Shown: positions 9,723 through 17,007, counted from the stretch's first letter. The stretch: DNA of 64,000 nt from Qipengyuania sp. S6317L1 (GCF_023015615.1 NZ_JALKAJ010000005.1:62001-126000), one strand, 5' to 3'. The notes: generated by a model not told the origin, from the sequence alone. Made by a program: numbers and translations.

Positions 9723-9747
9723 GGGCGGCCCTGGAGCCGCCCTTTTT
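9723..9747 (+). terminator. Rho-independent terminator of the first peptide gene
   Basis: GGGCGGC (9723-9729) pairs with GCCGCCC (9736-9742) around a 6-nt loop, followed by five T. It ends 65 bp after the peptide stop, so the first peptide forms its own transcription unit. Confidence 0.85.
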
Positions 9748-9846
9748 GTATGCGACCGGCATTGCTGCCCGCCGATATCGTCGCCCCTTGCCTTGCTCCC
9801 TTGGAAAGACACAACGCCGCGATCATTGGTCCATGACGCGCCCAAA

Positions 9847-9873
9847 ACAAAGGGCCGCACAATCGCGCGGCCC
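9847..9873 (-). terminator. Terminator of the response regulator gene
   Basis: GGGCCGC (9852-9858) and GCGGCCC (9867-9873) form a 7-bp stem with an 8-nt loop. Read on the minus strand the stem is followed by a T-rich run (TTTGTTTT). It lies 40 bp beyond the response regulator stop. Confidence 0.7.
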
Positions 9874-9912
9874 CTTTTGAGAGTATCCACCGGTGTAAGA
9901 AAGAGCGGGCGA

Positions 9913-10557
9913 CTACACCCCGTATTTGGTCGCCATCGCCGCTGCTGCGGTGCGCGTATCGACCTTGAGCTCGCGCAGGAGCGCAGAGACGTGGATGCGC
10001 ACGGTGAAGGGCGAAATGCCCAGATCAATCGCGATCTGCTTGTTCGAGTGGCCTTGCGCGATCCCGCGAAGCACGTCCAGTTGGCGCGGCGTCAGGCCGG
10101 AGAATTGCGACACCGATGTCGTCCCCTCAAGCCCGCCAGCCGCGCTCACATTGACGAATTCGCCGTTCATCACCGCCTTGATCCCGTCGCGGATCTGATC
10201 CTGGCTTGCCGCCTTGCTGATAAAGCCGTCAACGCCGGTCGACATGATGTGATCGGTCGAACGCCGGTCATCGGCCATCGAGATGATCACTATCGAGGTA
10301 AGCGGATATTTGGTCCGCAATTGCGGCACCGCCTTGTCGATATCCATTCCCGGAAAACGAAGGTCGAGCAAGAACAGCTGCGGATCCCCGCCGGCGCTCG
10401 CGACCTCCATCAATTCTTCATAGGTGCTCGCGTGCTCGACCTCGATCTCGGGGTCGATCTCGGCAAGTATGGATGCGACCCCTTCGCGAAAGATCGGGTG
10501 GTCGTCAGCCACCAGCATCCTTGGCTTGCCCGCTATGTTTTGGCGTTGAACTCTCAC
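9913..10557 (-). CDS. NarL/FixJ-type response regulator
   Basis: 214 residues. Receiver domain (about 13-130) with acidic pair Asp18/Asp19, phospho-acceptor Asp65 (LLDLRFPG), Ser93 and Lys115. The C-terminal LuxR-type helix-turn-helix is about 150-195 ([20 protein letters not shown]). The GTG start at 10557 is supported by AGGAG 9 bp upstream. It is the natural partner of the CHASE2 kinase and is divergent from the main peptide run. The 14-bp CTAG array lies 107-250 bp upstream of its start, so it may bind there and control itself and the peptide genes. That link is inferred from position only. Confidence 0.92.
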   Translation of the reverse strand: MRVQRQNIAGKPRMLVADDHPIFREGVASILAEIDPEIEVEHASTYEELMEVASAGGDPQLFLLDLRFPGMDIDKAVPQLRTKYPLTSIVIISMADDRRSTDHIMSTGVDGFISKAASQDQIRDGIKAVMNGEFVNVSAAGGLEGTTSVSQFSGLTPRQLDVLRGIAQGHSNKQIAIDLGISPFTVRIHVSALLRELKVDTRTAAAAMATKYGV

Positions 10558-10663
10558 AGTCGAATACTCCTAGACTGTCAGCAATGATGCCTTTTCACGC
10601 GGCGCATCGCCATAGTCCATCCACACTATAACGCGTCGCTTATCCACTGGCAGCACATCCGGT

Positions 10664-10807
10664 CTAGGCCGGTCTTGCTAACCCCACATCGCTAGCCCCT
10701 TTCGCCTAGCCGGACCCGTCTAGATTGGAGGGCCTAGCTCCTCCGGTTTAGCCCGCTTCAGCTAGCAATTCCAGCCTAAGTCTATGCGCCTAGAGCATTG
10801 TATCTAT
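10664..10807. promoter_or_regulatory. Array of eleven CTAG-like tetramers at exact 14-bp steps
   Basis: CTAG or a one-base variant starts at 10664, 10678 (CTAA), 10692, 10706, 10720, 10734, 10748 (TTAG), 10762, 10776 (CTAA), 10790 and 10804 (CTAT). Each step is exactly 14 bp. The 10-bp stretches between them are not alike, so this is not a recent tandem duplication: only the tetramer and the spacing are kept. CTAG is normally among the rarest tetramers in proteobacterial genomes. Three steps of 14 bp equal four helical turns. The likeliest reading is a cooperative binding array for a regulator of the response regulator and/or the peptide genes. The protein that binds is unknown. Confidence 0.8.
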
Positions 10808-11271
10808 TGAGAAAGTTTTGGTTTTCCGCGATTTTCAAATCATCAGCTGGCGACGGCTGGGAAAAACGAAAAACCGCATATGACAGTGCACATTGATTTG
10901 TTCGCATCTGATCAAACGGAAGACTCTTTTGCCCACCGATCGCCCGGCTTTGCGAATGTGCAAAATGGCTAGATGGCCGGATTGACCAGATACCGCCCTC
11001 ACTGTGTGGGGGCAGCAGGGTTCGATCTTTCCACTCCAGTCCGGGGCCGCCTGGTCCTTTTGCGCAAAACCGCAAGAGGTCGGATGAGAGATGCGAAGAG
11101 CGCGCGAGCTCAAGCGTTCTCATCCGGCCTCAGCAAATTCGAAGGGCCGCCACAGCCACGAGTGCGACTGTGACCGGTTCACGTTCCGGAAACTGCCTGC
11201 CCCTTGGGGAAGCGGTTCCGGGGGGCGGGGAAGCTCGTCTTTTTCAAGCACTCAGACCTTGGAGAAGAGAC
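10808..11271. other. Gene-free upstream region of the peptide operon
   Basis: About 460 bp with no convincing coding sequence on either strand. It probably contains the promoter and a long 5' leader of the peptide run. A 9-bp stem CGGATGAGA (11081-11089) / TCTCATCCG (11118-11126) encloses a GC-rich loop and may be a structured leader element. GTGACCGGTTCAC at 11169-11181 is an imperfect palindrome but has the wrong spacing for a CRP site. A single CTAG at 10969 is out of phase with the array. Confidence 0.5.
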
Positions 11272-11406
11272 ATGAAAATATTGAGCAAAACAGAAATCGA
11301 AAGCGTCGTCGGCGGAATGATGATGGCTGGTCCCACCCGTCCTCGTCCCCTTCCAGGCAGCGATCCTGTGACCTTCGAAGGTCGCCCCGTTTTCGTCCGC
11401 TTCTGA
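11272..11406 (+). CDS. Double-glycine leader peptide precursor, 44 aa
   Basis: The ATG at 11272 is preceded by GGAGAAGA at 11261-11268. The leader MKILSKTEIESVVGG is of class II microcin type (compare microcin V, MRTLTLNELDSVSGG), with cleavage expected after Gly15. The core is 29 residues: it starts MMMAG, is followed by an Arg/Pro segment (PTRPRPLPG) and ends PVFVRF. It is net basic and has no cysteine. It is the first gene of the run of four. Small size alone would be weak evidence, but the leader, ribosome-binding site and adjacent C39 exporter make it convincing. Confidence 0.75.
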   Translation: MKILSKTEIESVVGGMMMAGPTRPRPLPGSDPVTFEGRPVFVRF

Positions 11407-11424
11407 GCCTTTCACGCCTTTCGA

Positions 11425-11456
11425 CATCAGGCCCGCAGATGCGCTGCGGCCTGATG
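11425..11456 (+). other. Stable intergenic hairpin between peptide genes 2 and 3
   Basis: CATCAGGCC-CGCAG (11425-11438) pairs with CTGCGGCCTGATG (11444-11456) with one bulged base and a 5-nt loop. No T-run follows, so it is more likely a transcript-stabilising or processing element than a terminator. Confidence 0.55.
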
Positions 11457-11482
11457 GTCCGGAAAACTATCGGAGACATAAC

Positions 11483-11656
11483 ATGAAAAACCTCAAATCA
11501 CACGAGCTCGATGCCGTGAACGGTGCTGGCGAAAAAGGCCGTGCCGTGGGCAGCGCCATTGGCCGGGCCGTGACCGGAACCGACGCAGGAGCTGCGGTTG
11601 GTGGAGAAATCGGCAGCCGTATCGAAGATGCGGTGAAAGAGTTCTTCAGCGCGTAA
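11483..11656 (+). CDS. Double-glycine-type (GA) leader peptide precursor, 57 aa, Gly/Ala-rich
   Basis: 57 residues from ATG 11483 to TAA 11654-11656, with CGGAG at 11471-11475 as a weak ribosome-binding site. The leader MKNLKSHELDAVNGA matches class II microcin leaders that end in GA, as in microcins L and N. The core of ~42 residues is Gly/Ala-rich with small-residue spacing (GSAIGRAV, GAAVGGEIG) that favours helix packing. It ends in an amphipathic tail EDAVKEFFSA. This resembles pore-forming class II peptides in composition. It is the third peptide gene in the locus. Confidence 0.72.
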   Translation: MKNLKSHELDAVNGAGEKGRAVGSAIGRAVTGTDAGAAVGGEIGSRIEDAVKEFFSA

Positions 11657-11833
11657 ACCGGCGGCCCTGGCCGCTACCTTCGGGCTTTTGCCCATCACAC
11701 CATAATTTGCAGCGCTGTCAGACCTTTGGACCGTGCTCACAACATCAGATTCCAGGCGGAAATAACGCTTTGGATAACAGGGAAGCTTCGTCCCGGTTCT
11801 GTGTGCGCTGCGCCAACAAATTGGAGAAGAACA

Positions 11834-12037
11834 ATGAAGACTTTGACTGACCACGAAATCGGCGACGTAAGCGGCGCTCTGAGCATTTTCCCGCAGCCTT
11901 TGCCTTACCCCATTCCCGGCCCGCTGCCTTTGCCGCTGCCCATGCCGCTGCCCATGCCGGTGCCAGGTCCGTTCCCGTTCCCGATGCCCGGACCACGTCC
12001 ACTGCCGACACCATATCCGATCCCACAACCTTGGTAA
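11834..12037 (+). CDS. Leader peptide precursor with a (Pro-X)24 core
   Basis: 67 residues. The ATG at 11834 follows TTGGAGAAGAACA. The leader MKTLTDHEIGDVSGA is a close match to class II microcin leaders ending in GA. The 52-residue core is LSIF and then 24 uninterrupted Pro-X dipeptides, ending in Trp. X is mostly hydrophobic (Leu, Met, Ile, Phe, Tyr, Val), with three Gly and a single Arg. All four proline codons are mixed, so the repeat is kept at protein level and not by DNA slippage. A polyproline II rod is expected, and synthesis probably depends on EF-P. Unlike mammalian Bac7-type peptides it is almost uncharged. I know of no described peptide with this core. Confidence 0.75.
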   Translation: MKTLTDHEIGDVSGALSIFPQPLPYPIPGPLPLPLPMPLPMPVPGPFPFPMPGPRPLPTPYPIPQPW

Positions 12038-12128
12038 GCGGGTAGGAACAGGAGCGCGGGCGGCAGCTTGCCACGCCGGTTTGGCCGCCGCCCGCGTTAC
12101 CCGTTCCCCACACACCATCACAAGAAGC

Positions 12129-12148
12129 CGGGTGCGCAATCGCACCCG
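12129..12148 (+). other. Hairpin between peptide genes 4 and 5
   Basis: CGGGTGCG (12129-12136) pairs with CGCACCCG (12141-12148) around CAAT. Upstream, CGCGGGCGGC near 12056 can pair with GCCGCCCGCG near 12088-12097, making the whole 12038-12150 stretch highly structured. No T-run follows, so read-through to the next peptide gene is expected. Confidence 0.5.
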
Positions 12149-12249
12149 CTTCAAAACCACAGAATTCGAAGATGCATGCGCGCGCTTCGGAAAGGCGGGA
12201 AAACTATGTGCCGGATGCCCGCGCCGGTGTTTTTAAATGGAGAAGAACA

Positions 12250-12516
12250 ATGTCAAACATGAACCACACTGCTTTCGCTCAAGCCGGTCTTCAAGAGCTG
12301 ACCTTTGATGAAATCGAACTGATCAACGGTGCTGTTGATTGGGGTGAAGTGGGCGCCGGTGCGGTCGGTGGCGCAGTTGGCGGCGCAATCGGCGGCGCAG
12401 TTGGCGGCGCGGTCACCGGTGGTCCGGCAGGCGCTGGCGTTGGCGCGGTCGCTGGTGCGATTGGCGGCGCAGTTGGCGGCGCGGTCACCGCCATCATCTC
12501 GACCTGGAACGACTAA
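12250..12516 (+). CDS. Double-glycine-type (GA) leader peptide precursor, Gly/Ala/Val repeats
   Basis: 88 residues; the ATG at 12250 follows ATGGAGAAGAACA. The leader is longer than in the other peptides (28 residues), ending LQELTFDEIELINGA. The ~60-residue core begins VDWGEVGAG and is then built of GGAV/GGAI tetrapeptides, ending TAIISTWND. Composition and GxxxG-like spacing recall the membrane-inserting part of microcin V (GGIGAAAGGVAGG). A 27-bp DNA repeat (12391-12417 and 12463-12489) shows internal duplication with a 72-bp period. Membrane insertion or pore formation is the most likely activity, by analogy only. Confidence 0.75.
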   Translation: MSNMNHTAFAQAGLQELTFDEIELINGAVDWGEVGAGAVGGAVGGAIGGAVGGAVTGGPAGAGVGAVAGAIGGAVGGAVTAIISTWND

Positions 12517-12528
12517 TGATGTGCTTTT

Positions 12529-12558
12529 TGCCATGTCCCTTTTCGAAGGGGCATGGCA
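12529..12558 (+). other. 13-bp hairpin with TTCG loop between peptide 5 and the small membrane gene
   Basis: TGCCATGTCCCTT (12529-12541) pairs with AAGGGGCATGGCA (12546-12558), one G-T pair, loop TTCG. There is no T-run after it, so partial termination or 3'-end protection of the peptide transcript is more likely than full termination. Confidence 0.6.
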
Positions 12559-12583
12559 GAATGCCAATTGATGGAGGTCAGCA

Positions 12584-12766
12584 ATGACAAAGACTATTGC
12601 CTTTTCAGCCCTCGCAGGATTGATCGCAGCGACTGTGGTTGCCTTTCTCGCCTTGATTACAGGCACGGCGCCATCGCTTCCCGTTATGGTCGGCTGCGTT
12701 GTCGGTGCGGTATGCGGCTATGTTGCGGTGCGTTCGCGATCCAAGGGTAAACGAACCCAAAGCTGA
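12584..12766 (+). CDS. Small two-TM protein, candidate immunity protein
   Basis: 60 residues with a good GGAGG ribosome-binding site 9 bp before the ATG. Two hydrophobic segments (about residues 5-27 and 31-49) are followed by a basic tail RSRSKGKRTQS. There is no double-glycine leader, so it is not an export substrate. It lies directly after the last peptide gene and before the exporter genes. Small two-TM proteins in this position are the immunity proteins of class II microcins (for example Cvi of microcin V). I infer an immunity role from position and topology; no family is recognised. Confidence 0.6.
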   Translation: MTKTIAFSALAGLIAATVVAFLALITGTAPSLPVMVGCVVGAVCGYVAVRSRSKGKRTQS

Positions 12767-12868
12767 ACAAGAACGGGCGCGATTTGCCACCGCTCTAACC
12801 CACTTGCACTATTCCGCTTTCCCGCAAAACGCGGCTAGACCACCCCTTACGCTAACGAGCCGGCCATC

Positions 12869-12894
12869 AGGGCCAAGCATTAGGGCCAAGCATT
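12869..12894 (+). repeat. 13-bp tandem duplication upstream of the HlyD gene
   Basis: AGGGCCAAGCATT occurs twice in direct succession (12869-12881, 12882-12894) and is followed by AGGG. It lies 25-50 bp before the HlyD start, so copy number could affect the leader or promoter. No known operator is recognised. Confidence 0.6.
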
Positions 12895-12918
12895 AGGGAG
12901 GGTGCGACACACGCGATC

Positions 12919-14151
12919 ATGGCATCATTATTTCGAAGTGAAGTCCTCAACCAGAAGAAGGACCGCCTCTCGGGCGAGGTGTCGATTGCGGTGCCGATGC
13001 CGTGGCAGATTATCGGCTATCTCATATTCGGCACCGTCATCATTGCGCTTATCTTCCTCAGCCTTGCCAGCTATTCGCGCGTTGAAACCGTCACCGGCAC
13101 CGTTGTTCCGGATCGCGGGGTCGCCTCGATCATCCCGACGCGCGCTGGCACTATCACCGAAGTTCTGGTCGATGATGGCGAGCGGGTCGAGGAGGGGGCA
13201 ACGCTGGTCGCGATCCGCGCCGAAGAAGACGCAGCCTCCGGCCTTTCCGCCGCCGCTCTTACCCAGCAAGCCATCGCCCAGCAGGACGCAAGCCTAGCCG
13301 CCCAACTGACCGCCGCGCAGCGTTCAGCCGACGCGCAGCGCGGGCAGATTGCGGTTCAGGCAGCCGGGCTTCGCACCGAGATCGAGCAGCTGCGCTCGCA
13401 AATTGACTTGCAGGAAAATCTGGTCGCCTCCGCGCAGCAAAATCTCGATCAGGCCAAAAGCGTGGCCGAACGCGGGTTTATCAGCCAGGTCGATCTGCAA
13501 CGGCGCGAAGACACGCTATTTTCGCGCCAGCAACAATTGGCGCAATTGCAGCAAACGCTGACTTCGCGCACGGCGACACTGGCCGAAATTTCAACGACCG
13601 CCGCCAATATCGCAGCGCAGGCGCAAAGCCAGGCGGCAGGGATCGCGGCGAGCCGGGCACAGGTTGCGCAGCAAGCGGCGGGCAATCAGGGCGCGCGATC
13701 CTATGCGCTTTCGGCGCCCATTACCGGTAATGTCACCGCACTCACCATGCGCGCAGGCCAAAGGGTGGGGCCGCAAAACCAGATCATGGCGATTGTGCCG
13801 GAGGGCTCGACCTTGCGCGCTGAATTGAACGTGCCCAGCCAGGCAATCGGTTTTGTCAAAGTGGGGCAGGAGGTGCGCCTTGCCATCGACGCTTTTCCCT
13901 ATCAGCGATTTGGCACCGTCACCGGAACCGTCCGCACCGTCGCCAGCAGCGCGTTGACGCAATCGGGACCGAACGGTTCGGTCATCTCGGTCTATCCGGT
14001 GGTGGTCGAGTTGCAGGACACCGAAATCAGCGCCTTCGGGCGCATGGAAAAGCTGGTCCCCGGCATGACCCTTACCGCGCGGATCGTCACTGAAAACCAG
14101 TCGCTGATCGAGTGGCTGTTTGAACCCCTCTTTGCTGTGCAGAAGCGATAA
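12919..14151 (+). CDS. HlyD/CvaA-type membrane fusion protein
   Basis: 410 residues. A short cytoplasmic N-terminus, one TM helix (about 33-54), then a biotinyl-lipoyl-like half (GTVVPDRGVASIIPTRAG), a long alpha-helical coiled coil rich in Gln and Ala (about 110-250), the second lipoyl half (ITGNVTALTMRAGQRVGP) and a beta-barrel C-terminal part. It bridges the inner-membrane ABC exporter to an outer-membrane TolC channel, which is not in this window. It starts the exporter operon, 2 bp ahead of the ABC gene. The closest purine-rich motif, GGGAGGG near 12896-12902, is rather far from the ATG, so translation initiation may be weak. Confidence 0.9.
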   Translation: MASLFRSEVLNQKKDRLSGEVSIAVPMPWQIIGYLIFGTVIIALIFLSLASYSRVETVTGTVVPDRGVASIIPTRAGTITEVLVDDGERVEEGATLVAIRAEEDAASGLSAAALTQQAIAQQDASLAAQLTAAQRSADAQRGQIAVQAAGLRTEIEQLRSQIDLQENLVASAQQNLDQAKSVAERGFISQVDLQRREDTLFSRQQQLAQLQQTLTSRTATLAEISTTAANIAAQAQSQAAGIAASRAQVAQQAAGNQGARSYALSAPITGNVTALTMRAGQRVGPQNQIMAIVPEGSTLRAELNVPSQAIGFVKVGQEVRLAIDAFPYQRFGTVTGTVRTVASSALTQSGPNGSVISVYPVVVELQDTEISAFGRMEKLVPGMTLTARIVTENQSLIEWLFEPLFAVQKR

Positions 14152-14152
14152 C

Positions 14153-16261
14153 ATGGAACTGGATCTTGGATTTATGACGCGCAGCAAGGTGCGTCTGGTG
14201 CGGCAGACCGAGGTGGCCGAGTGCGGGCTTGCGAGCCTTACGATGGTCGCCAATTACCACGGCTTTGATGTCGATCTTGGCACGATGCGGCGCAAATATT
14301 CGCCTTCGCTGCGCGGCGCGCCATTGCGGGCGTTGATCGGGCTTGCCGATCAGATCGGCCTGACCCCGCGGGCGGTCAAGCTGCCATTGGAAGAATTGCA
14401 GAACCTGCACATGCCAGCCGTCCTTCACTGGGACCTCAATCACTATGTCGTGATCGAGGCGGTGAAGGGGGGTAAGGCGCTTATCCATAATCCCGATGGG
14501 CGTTCGACCTGGATGGCGCTGAGCGAGGTATCGGACCACTTCACCGGCGTCGCGCTTGAGCTTCGCCCCAGCAGCGATTTCGATAAGAAGTCCCTGCGCG
14601 ACCGGCTCCGGCTCTCGCAGCTGTGGCAATCGATGACGGGATTGAAGCGCGCACTGGTGCAGATCCTGCTGCTCAGCCTCGTGCTTCAGGCCTTCGTGCT
14701 CGCTTCGCCTTATTACATGCAGATCGCGATTGATAACGCGCTGCCGGCGCTCGATGGCGATTTGCTGAGCGTGCTGGCGATTGGTTTCGGGCTTTTTACC
14801 CTCATCAATGTGATCGCGAGCTTGCTCAGGAGTTTCGTGCTTCTCAACGCAGGCACAAGCGTTGGCTATGGCCTTGCGACCAACATCGCGCGGCGGTTGT
14901 TCCGCCTGCCGATCGAGTGGTTCGAAAAACGCCACACCGGAGACATCCTCTCGCGCTTTCAGTCAATCACCCCGATCCAGGACCTTCTCACCCAAGGCGC
15001 GGTGGCAGCATTGGTCGACGGGGTCATGGCGATTTTCACGCTTGCGGTCATGTTCTTCTACAGCCCGCTTCTGGCTTTCATCGCGATCATCGCATTCCTC
15101 CTCTACGGCGCGGCGCGTTTGGTCAGCTTCTCATTCCAGCGCGAGGCAGAAGAGGCGACCATCATCACCGGTGGTAAAGAGCAAACAACCCTGATCGAAA
15201 GCCTTCGCGGCATGGTCACGCTGCGTCTTTTCGGGCGCGAGACGCTGCGCCATGCGCTGTGGCAGACGAAGCTGACGGATTCGGTCAATTCCAACGTGCG
15301 CCTCGCCCGGATCGGCATCTGGCAGTCCAGCGCGAACCTTCTGATTTTCGGGATTGAGAACATCCTCACCATTTATCTGGCGGTCAGCTTCGTGATCGAA
15401 GGCGCAGGCTTTAGCGTGGGCATGGTCTTTGCCTACATCGCCTACAAGAACCAGTTTATCAGCAAGTCCGCCGCGCTGATCGATCAGGCGATCCAGTTCC
15501 GTATGCTGGGCCTGCATCTGGAGCGTCTTTCCGACATCGCCCTGTCGGATGAAGACCGCAGCTTTGGCGAGGGTCAGGAAACCCACACCGAACTTGACGG
15601 GTCGATAGAGCTGAAAGACGTCTTCTACCGCTATTCGCCAAGCGATCCGATGGTTTTGCAAGGCGTCAATCTTAGGATCGAACAGGGTGAACACGTCGCG
15701 ATCACCGGCCCTTCTGGCGGAGGCAAATCGACGTTGCTCAAGATCATGCTTGGCCTCGTCGAAGCCGAAGGCGGCGATGTGCTGGTCGATGGCATCCCCT
15801 TGAAACGCTTTGGCTATAAAAGCTTCCATCGCCAAGTTGCCGCGGTCCTTCAGGAAGACAGCCTGTTTGCAGGGTCGATTGCCGATAACATCGCGCTTTT
15901 CGATGATGAGGTCGATATGCAGCGGGTGGTCAATGCGGCGGCTGCGGCCTCGATCCACGAAGATATCATGGCAATGCCGATGCAGTTCGAAACGCTGATC
16001 GGGGACATGGGCTCGACCCTGTCCGGCGGCCAGAAACAGCGGGTGCTGCTCGCGCGTGCGCTTTATCGCCAACCAAGGATATTGTTCATGGACGAAGGCA
16101 CCGCCCACCTTGATAGCAAGCACGAGGCGGCTGTGAACGAGGCGATCAACGCGATGGGGATCACGCGCGTCATCATCGCCCACCGGCAGGAAACGATCGC
16201 AGCGGCAGACCGTCAGCTGGTGCTGGCAGGCGGGGTGTTTCAGGAGGTGGCAAAGGCCTAG
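14153..16261 (+). CDS. C39-peptidase ABC exporter (PCAT) for double-glycine peptides
   Basis: 702 residues. An N-terminal C39 peptidase has Gln18 and Cys24 (RQTEVAECGLASL), His97 (LNHYVV) and Asp115 (HNPDG), so the catalytic set is complete, unlike the degenerate domain of HlyB-type exporters. Six TM helices follow (about 165-430), then the nucleotide-binding domain with Walker A GPSGGGKST (519-527), Q-loop LQED, signature LSGGQKQR, Walker B ILFMDEGT and H-loop IIAHRQ. It should cleave leaders after GG or GA and export the cores. ATG 14153 is chosen because it follows the HlyD stop by 1 bp and gives a normal C39 N-terminus. It overlaps the convergent mobA by 4 bp. Confidence 0.93.
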   Translation: MELDLGFMTRSKVRLVRQTEVAECGLASLTMVANYHGFDVDLGTMRRKYSPSLRGAPLRALIGLADQIGLTPRAVKLPLEELQNLHMPAVLHWDLNHYVVIEAVKGGKALIHNPDGRSTWMALSEVSDHFTGVALELRPSSDFDKKSLRDRLRLSQLWQSMTGLKRALVQILLLSLVLQAFVLASPYYMQIAIDNALPALDGDLLSVLAIGFGLFTLINVIASLLRSFVLLNAGTSVGYGLATNIARRLFRLPIEWFEKRHTGDILSRFQSITPIQDLLTQGAVAALVDGVMAIFTLAVMFFYSPLLAFIAIIAFLLYGAARLVSFSFQREAEEATIITGGKEQTTLIESLRGMVTLRLFGRETLRHALWQTKLTDSVNSNVRLARIGIWQSSANLLIFGIENILTIYLAVSFVIEGAGFSVGMVFAYIAYKNQFISKSAALIDQAIQFRMLGLHLERLSDIALSDEDRSFGEGQETHTELDGSIELKDVFYRYSPSDPMVLQGVNLRIEQGEHVAITGPSGGGKSTLLKIMLGLVEAEGGDVLVDGIPLKRFGYKSFHRQVAAVLQEDSLFAGSIADNIALFDDEVDMQRVVNAAAAASIHEDIMAMPMQFETLIGDMGSTLSGGQKQRVLLARALYRQPRILFMDEGTAHLDSKHEAAVNEAINAMGITRVIIAHRQETIAAADRQLVLAGGVFQEVAKA

Positions 16262-16854
16262 TTGCCGAGCATTCCTTGAGCTTTAGCCATCTCTTCGCGT
16301 GTGTTGATGTTCCAGAACGGGTCCACCTCATCGCCAGCGAAGTCGAAGGGCACCGCAGCAGCCTTGCATTCTTCGGCCCATCCGTGGGCAGAGCGCCTGC
16401 CGTTTTCCAGATAGCTATGGAGCGCAGCAATCTGATCGGCCCGCCACAGGCCATTGACCGGATGGGCGCGTTCGTTGCTGAACGCGATTGCAGGCGCGCC
16501 GTGGCTTGCGAGTTTGCTGACGAAATCGGGCGGCGCGAAGGGCAGATCGACGGCAATCGTGATGATATGTGCGGCCTTGCGCGTCCTTGCCCATTCCATC
16601 GCGGTCGCAATCCCGGCAAGCGGCCCTGCGCCTTCCCACGTGGTGTCCGCGATGACGGGCAATTCCCAATTTTCAAATCCCATCGAGACAGGCGCATTGA
16701 TCGCAATCGGCCCCGACGTCTGCCCGCGCACCCGCTCGACAAGGTGGCGTAGCAGCGGCTTGCCATTCAGCTTGGCCAGCGCCTTGTCCTCGCCAAACCG
16801 GCGCGAAGTGCCTCCGGCGAGAATACAGATCGGGATGTCGGGAAGGCTCGCCAT
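16258..16854 (-). CDS. mobA: Molybdenum cofactor guanylyltransferase
   Basis: 198 residues, usual family length. The N-terminal motif LAGGTSRRFGEDKALAKLNGK is the nucleotide-binding signature of MobA, and VDLPF carries the metal-binding Asp. It attaches GMP to molybdopterin to form the guanine dinucleotide cofactor. No other molybdenum gene is close by. The gene is monocistronic here and converges with the peptide exporter, overlapping it by 4 bp. Confidence 0.88.
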   Translation of the reverse strand: MASLPDIPICILAGGTSRRFGEDKALAKLNGKPLLRHLVERVRGQTSGPIAINAPVSMGFENWELPVIADTTWEGAGPLAGIATAMEWARTRKAAHIITIAVDLPFAPPDFVSKLASHGAPAIAFSNERAHPVNGLWRADQIAALHSYLENGRRSAHGWAEECKAAAVPFDFAGDEVDPFWNINTREEMAKAQGMLGN

Positions 16855-17007
16855 AGTCGCGCGCTTCTATAAATCGCTTTCGCCTTTTGCCAGCCTGTTT
16901 GCCAGCGCACCCGCCTCCACGCCGAACAAGCAGCCAAGGCCTCGGGGAAAAGACCCGTATTTTTGCCTAGGTGACTTTTTGCACATCGGTGAGATATCGC
17001 GATCTGT

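Noticed and set aside
10664..10807. CRISPR array
   Set aside because: The unit is only 14 bp, just 4 bp are conserved, and there are no cas genes; spacing is far too short for repeats and spacers.
10782..11123. Leftward 113-codon open frame in the peptide upstream region
   Set aside because: No start context, no recognisable motif and composition unlike neighbouring genes.
11169..11183. CRP-type site upstream of the second peptide gene
   Set aside because: TGTGA and TCAC are separated by 5 bp, not 6, and the outer positions do not match.
11834..12037. Homologue of mammalian Bac7/PR-39 antimicrobial peptides
   Set aside because: The Pro-X rhythm is similar, but those peptides are strongly cationic; this core has a single Arg.
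12529..12558. Rho-independent terminator after peptide 5
   Set aside because: The stem is strong but has no T-run on either strand; listed as a hairpin instead.
12795..12812. CTAA/CTAT pair 14 bp apart upstream of the HlyD gene
   Set aside because: Only three-base cores agree, and the flanking positions in phase do not continue; likely chance.
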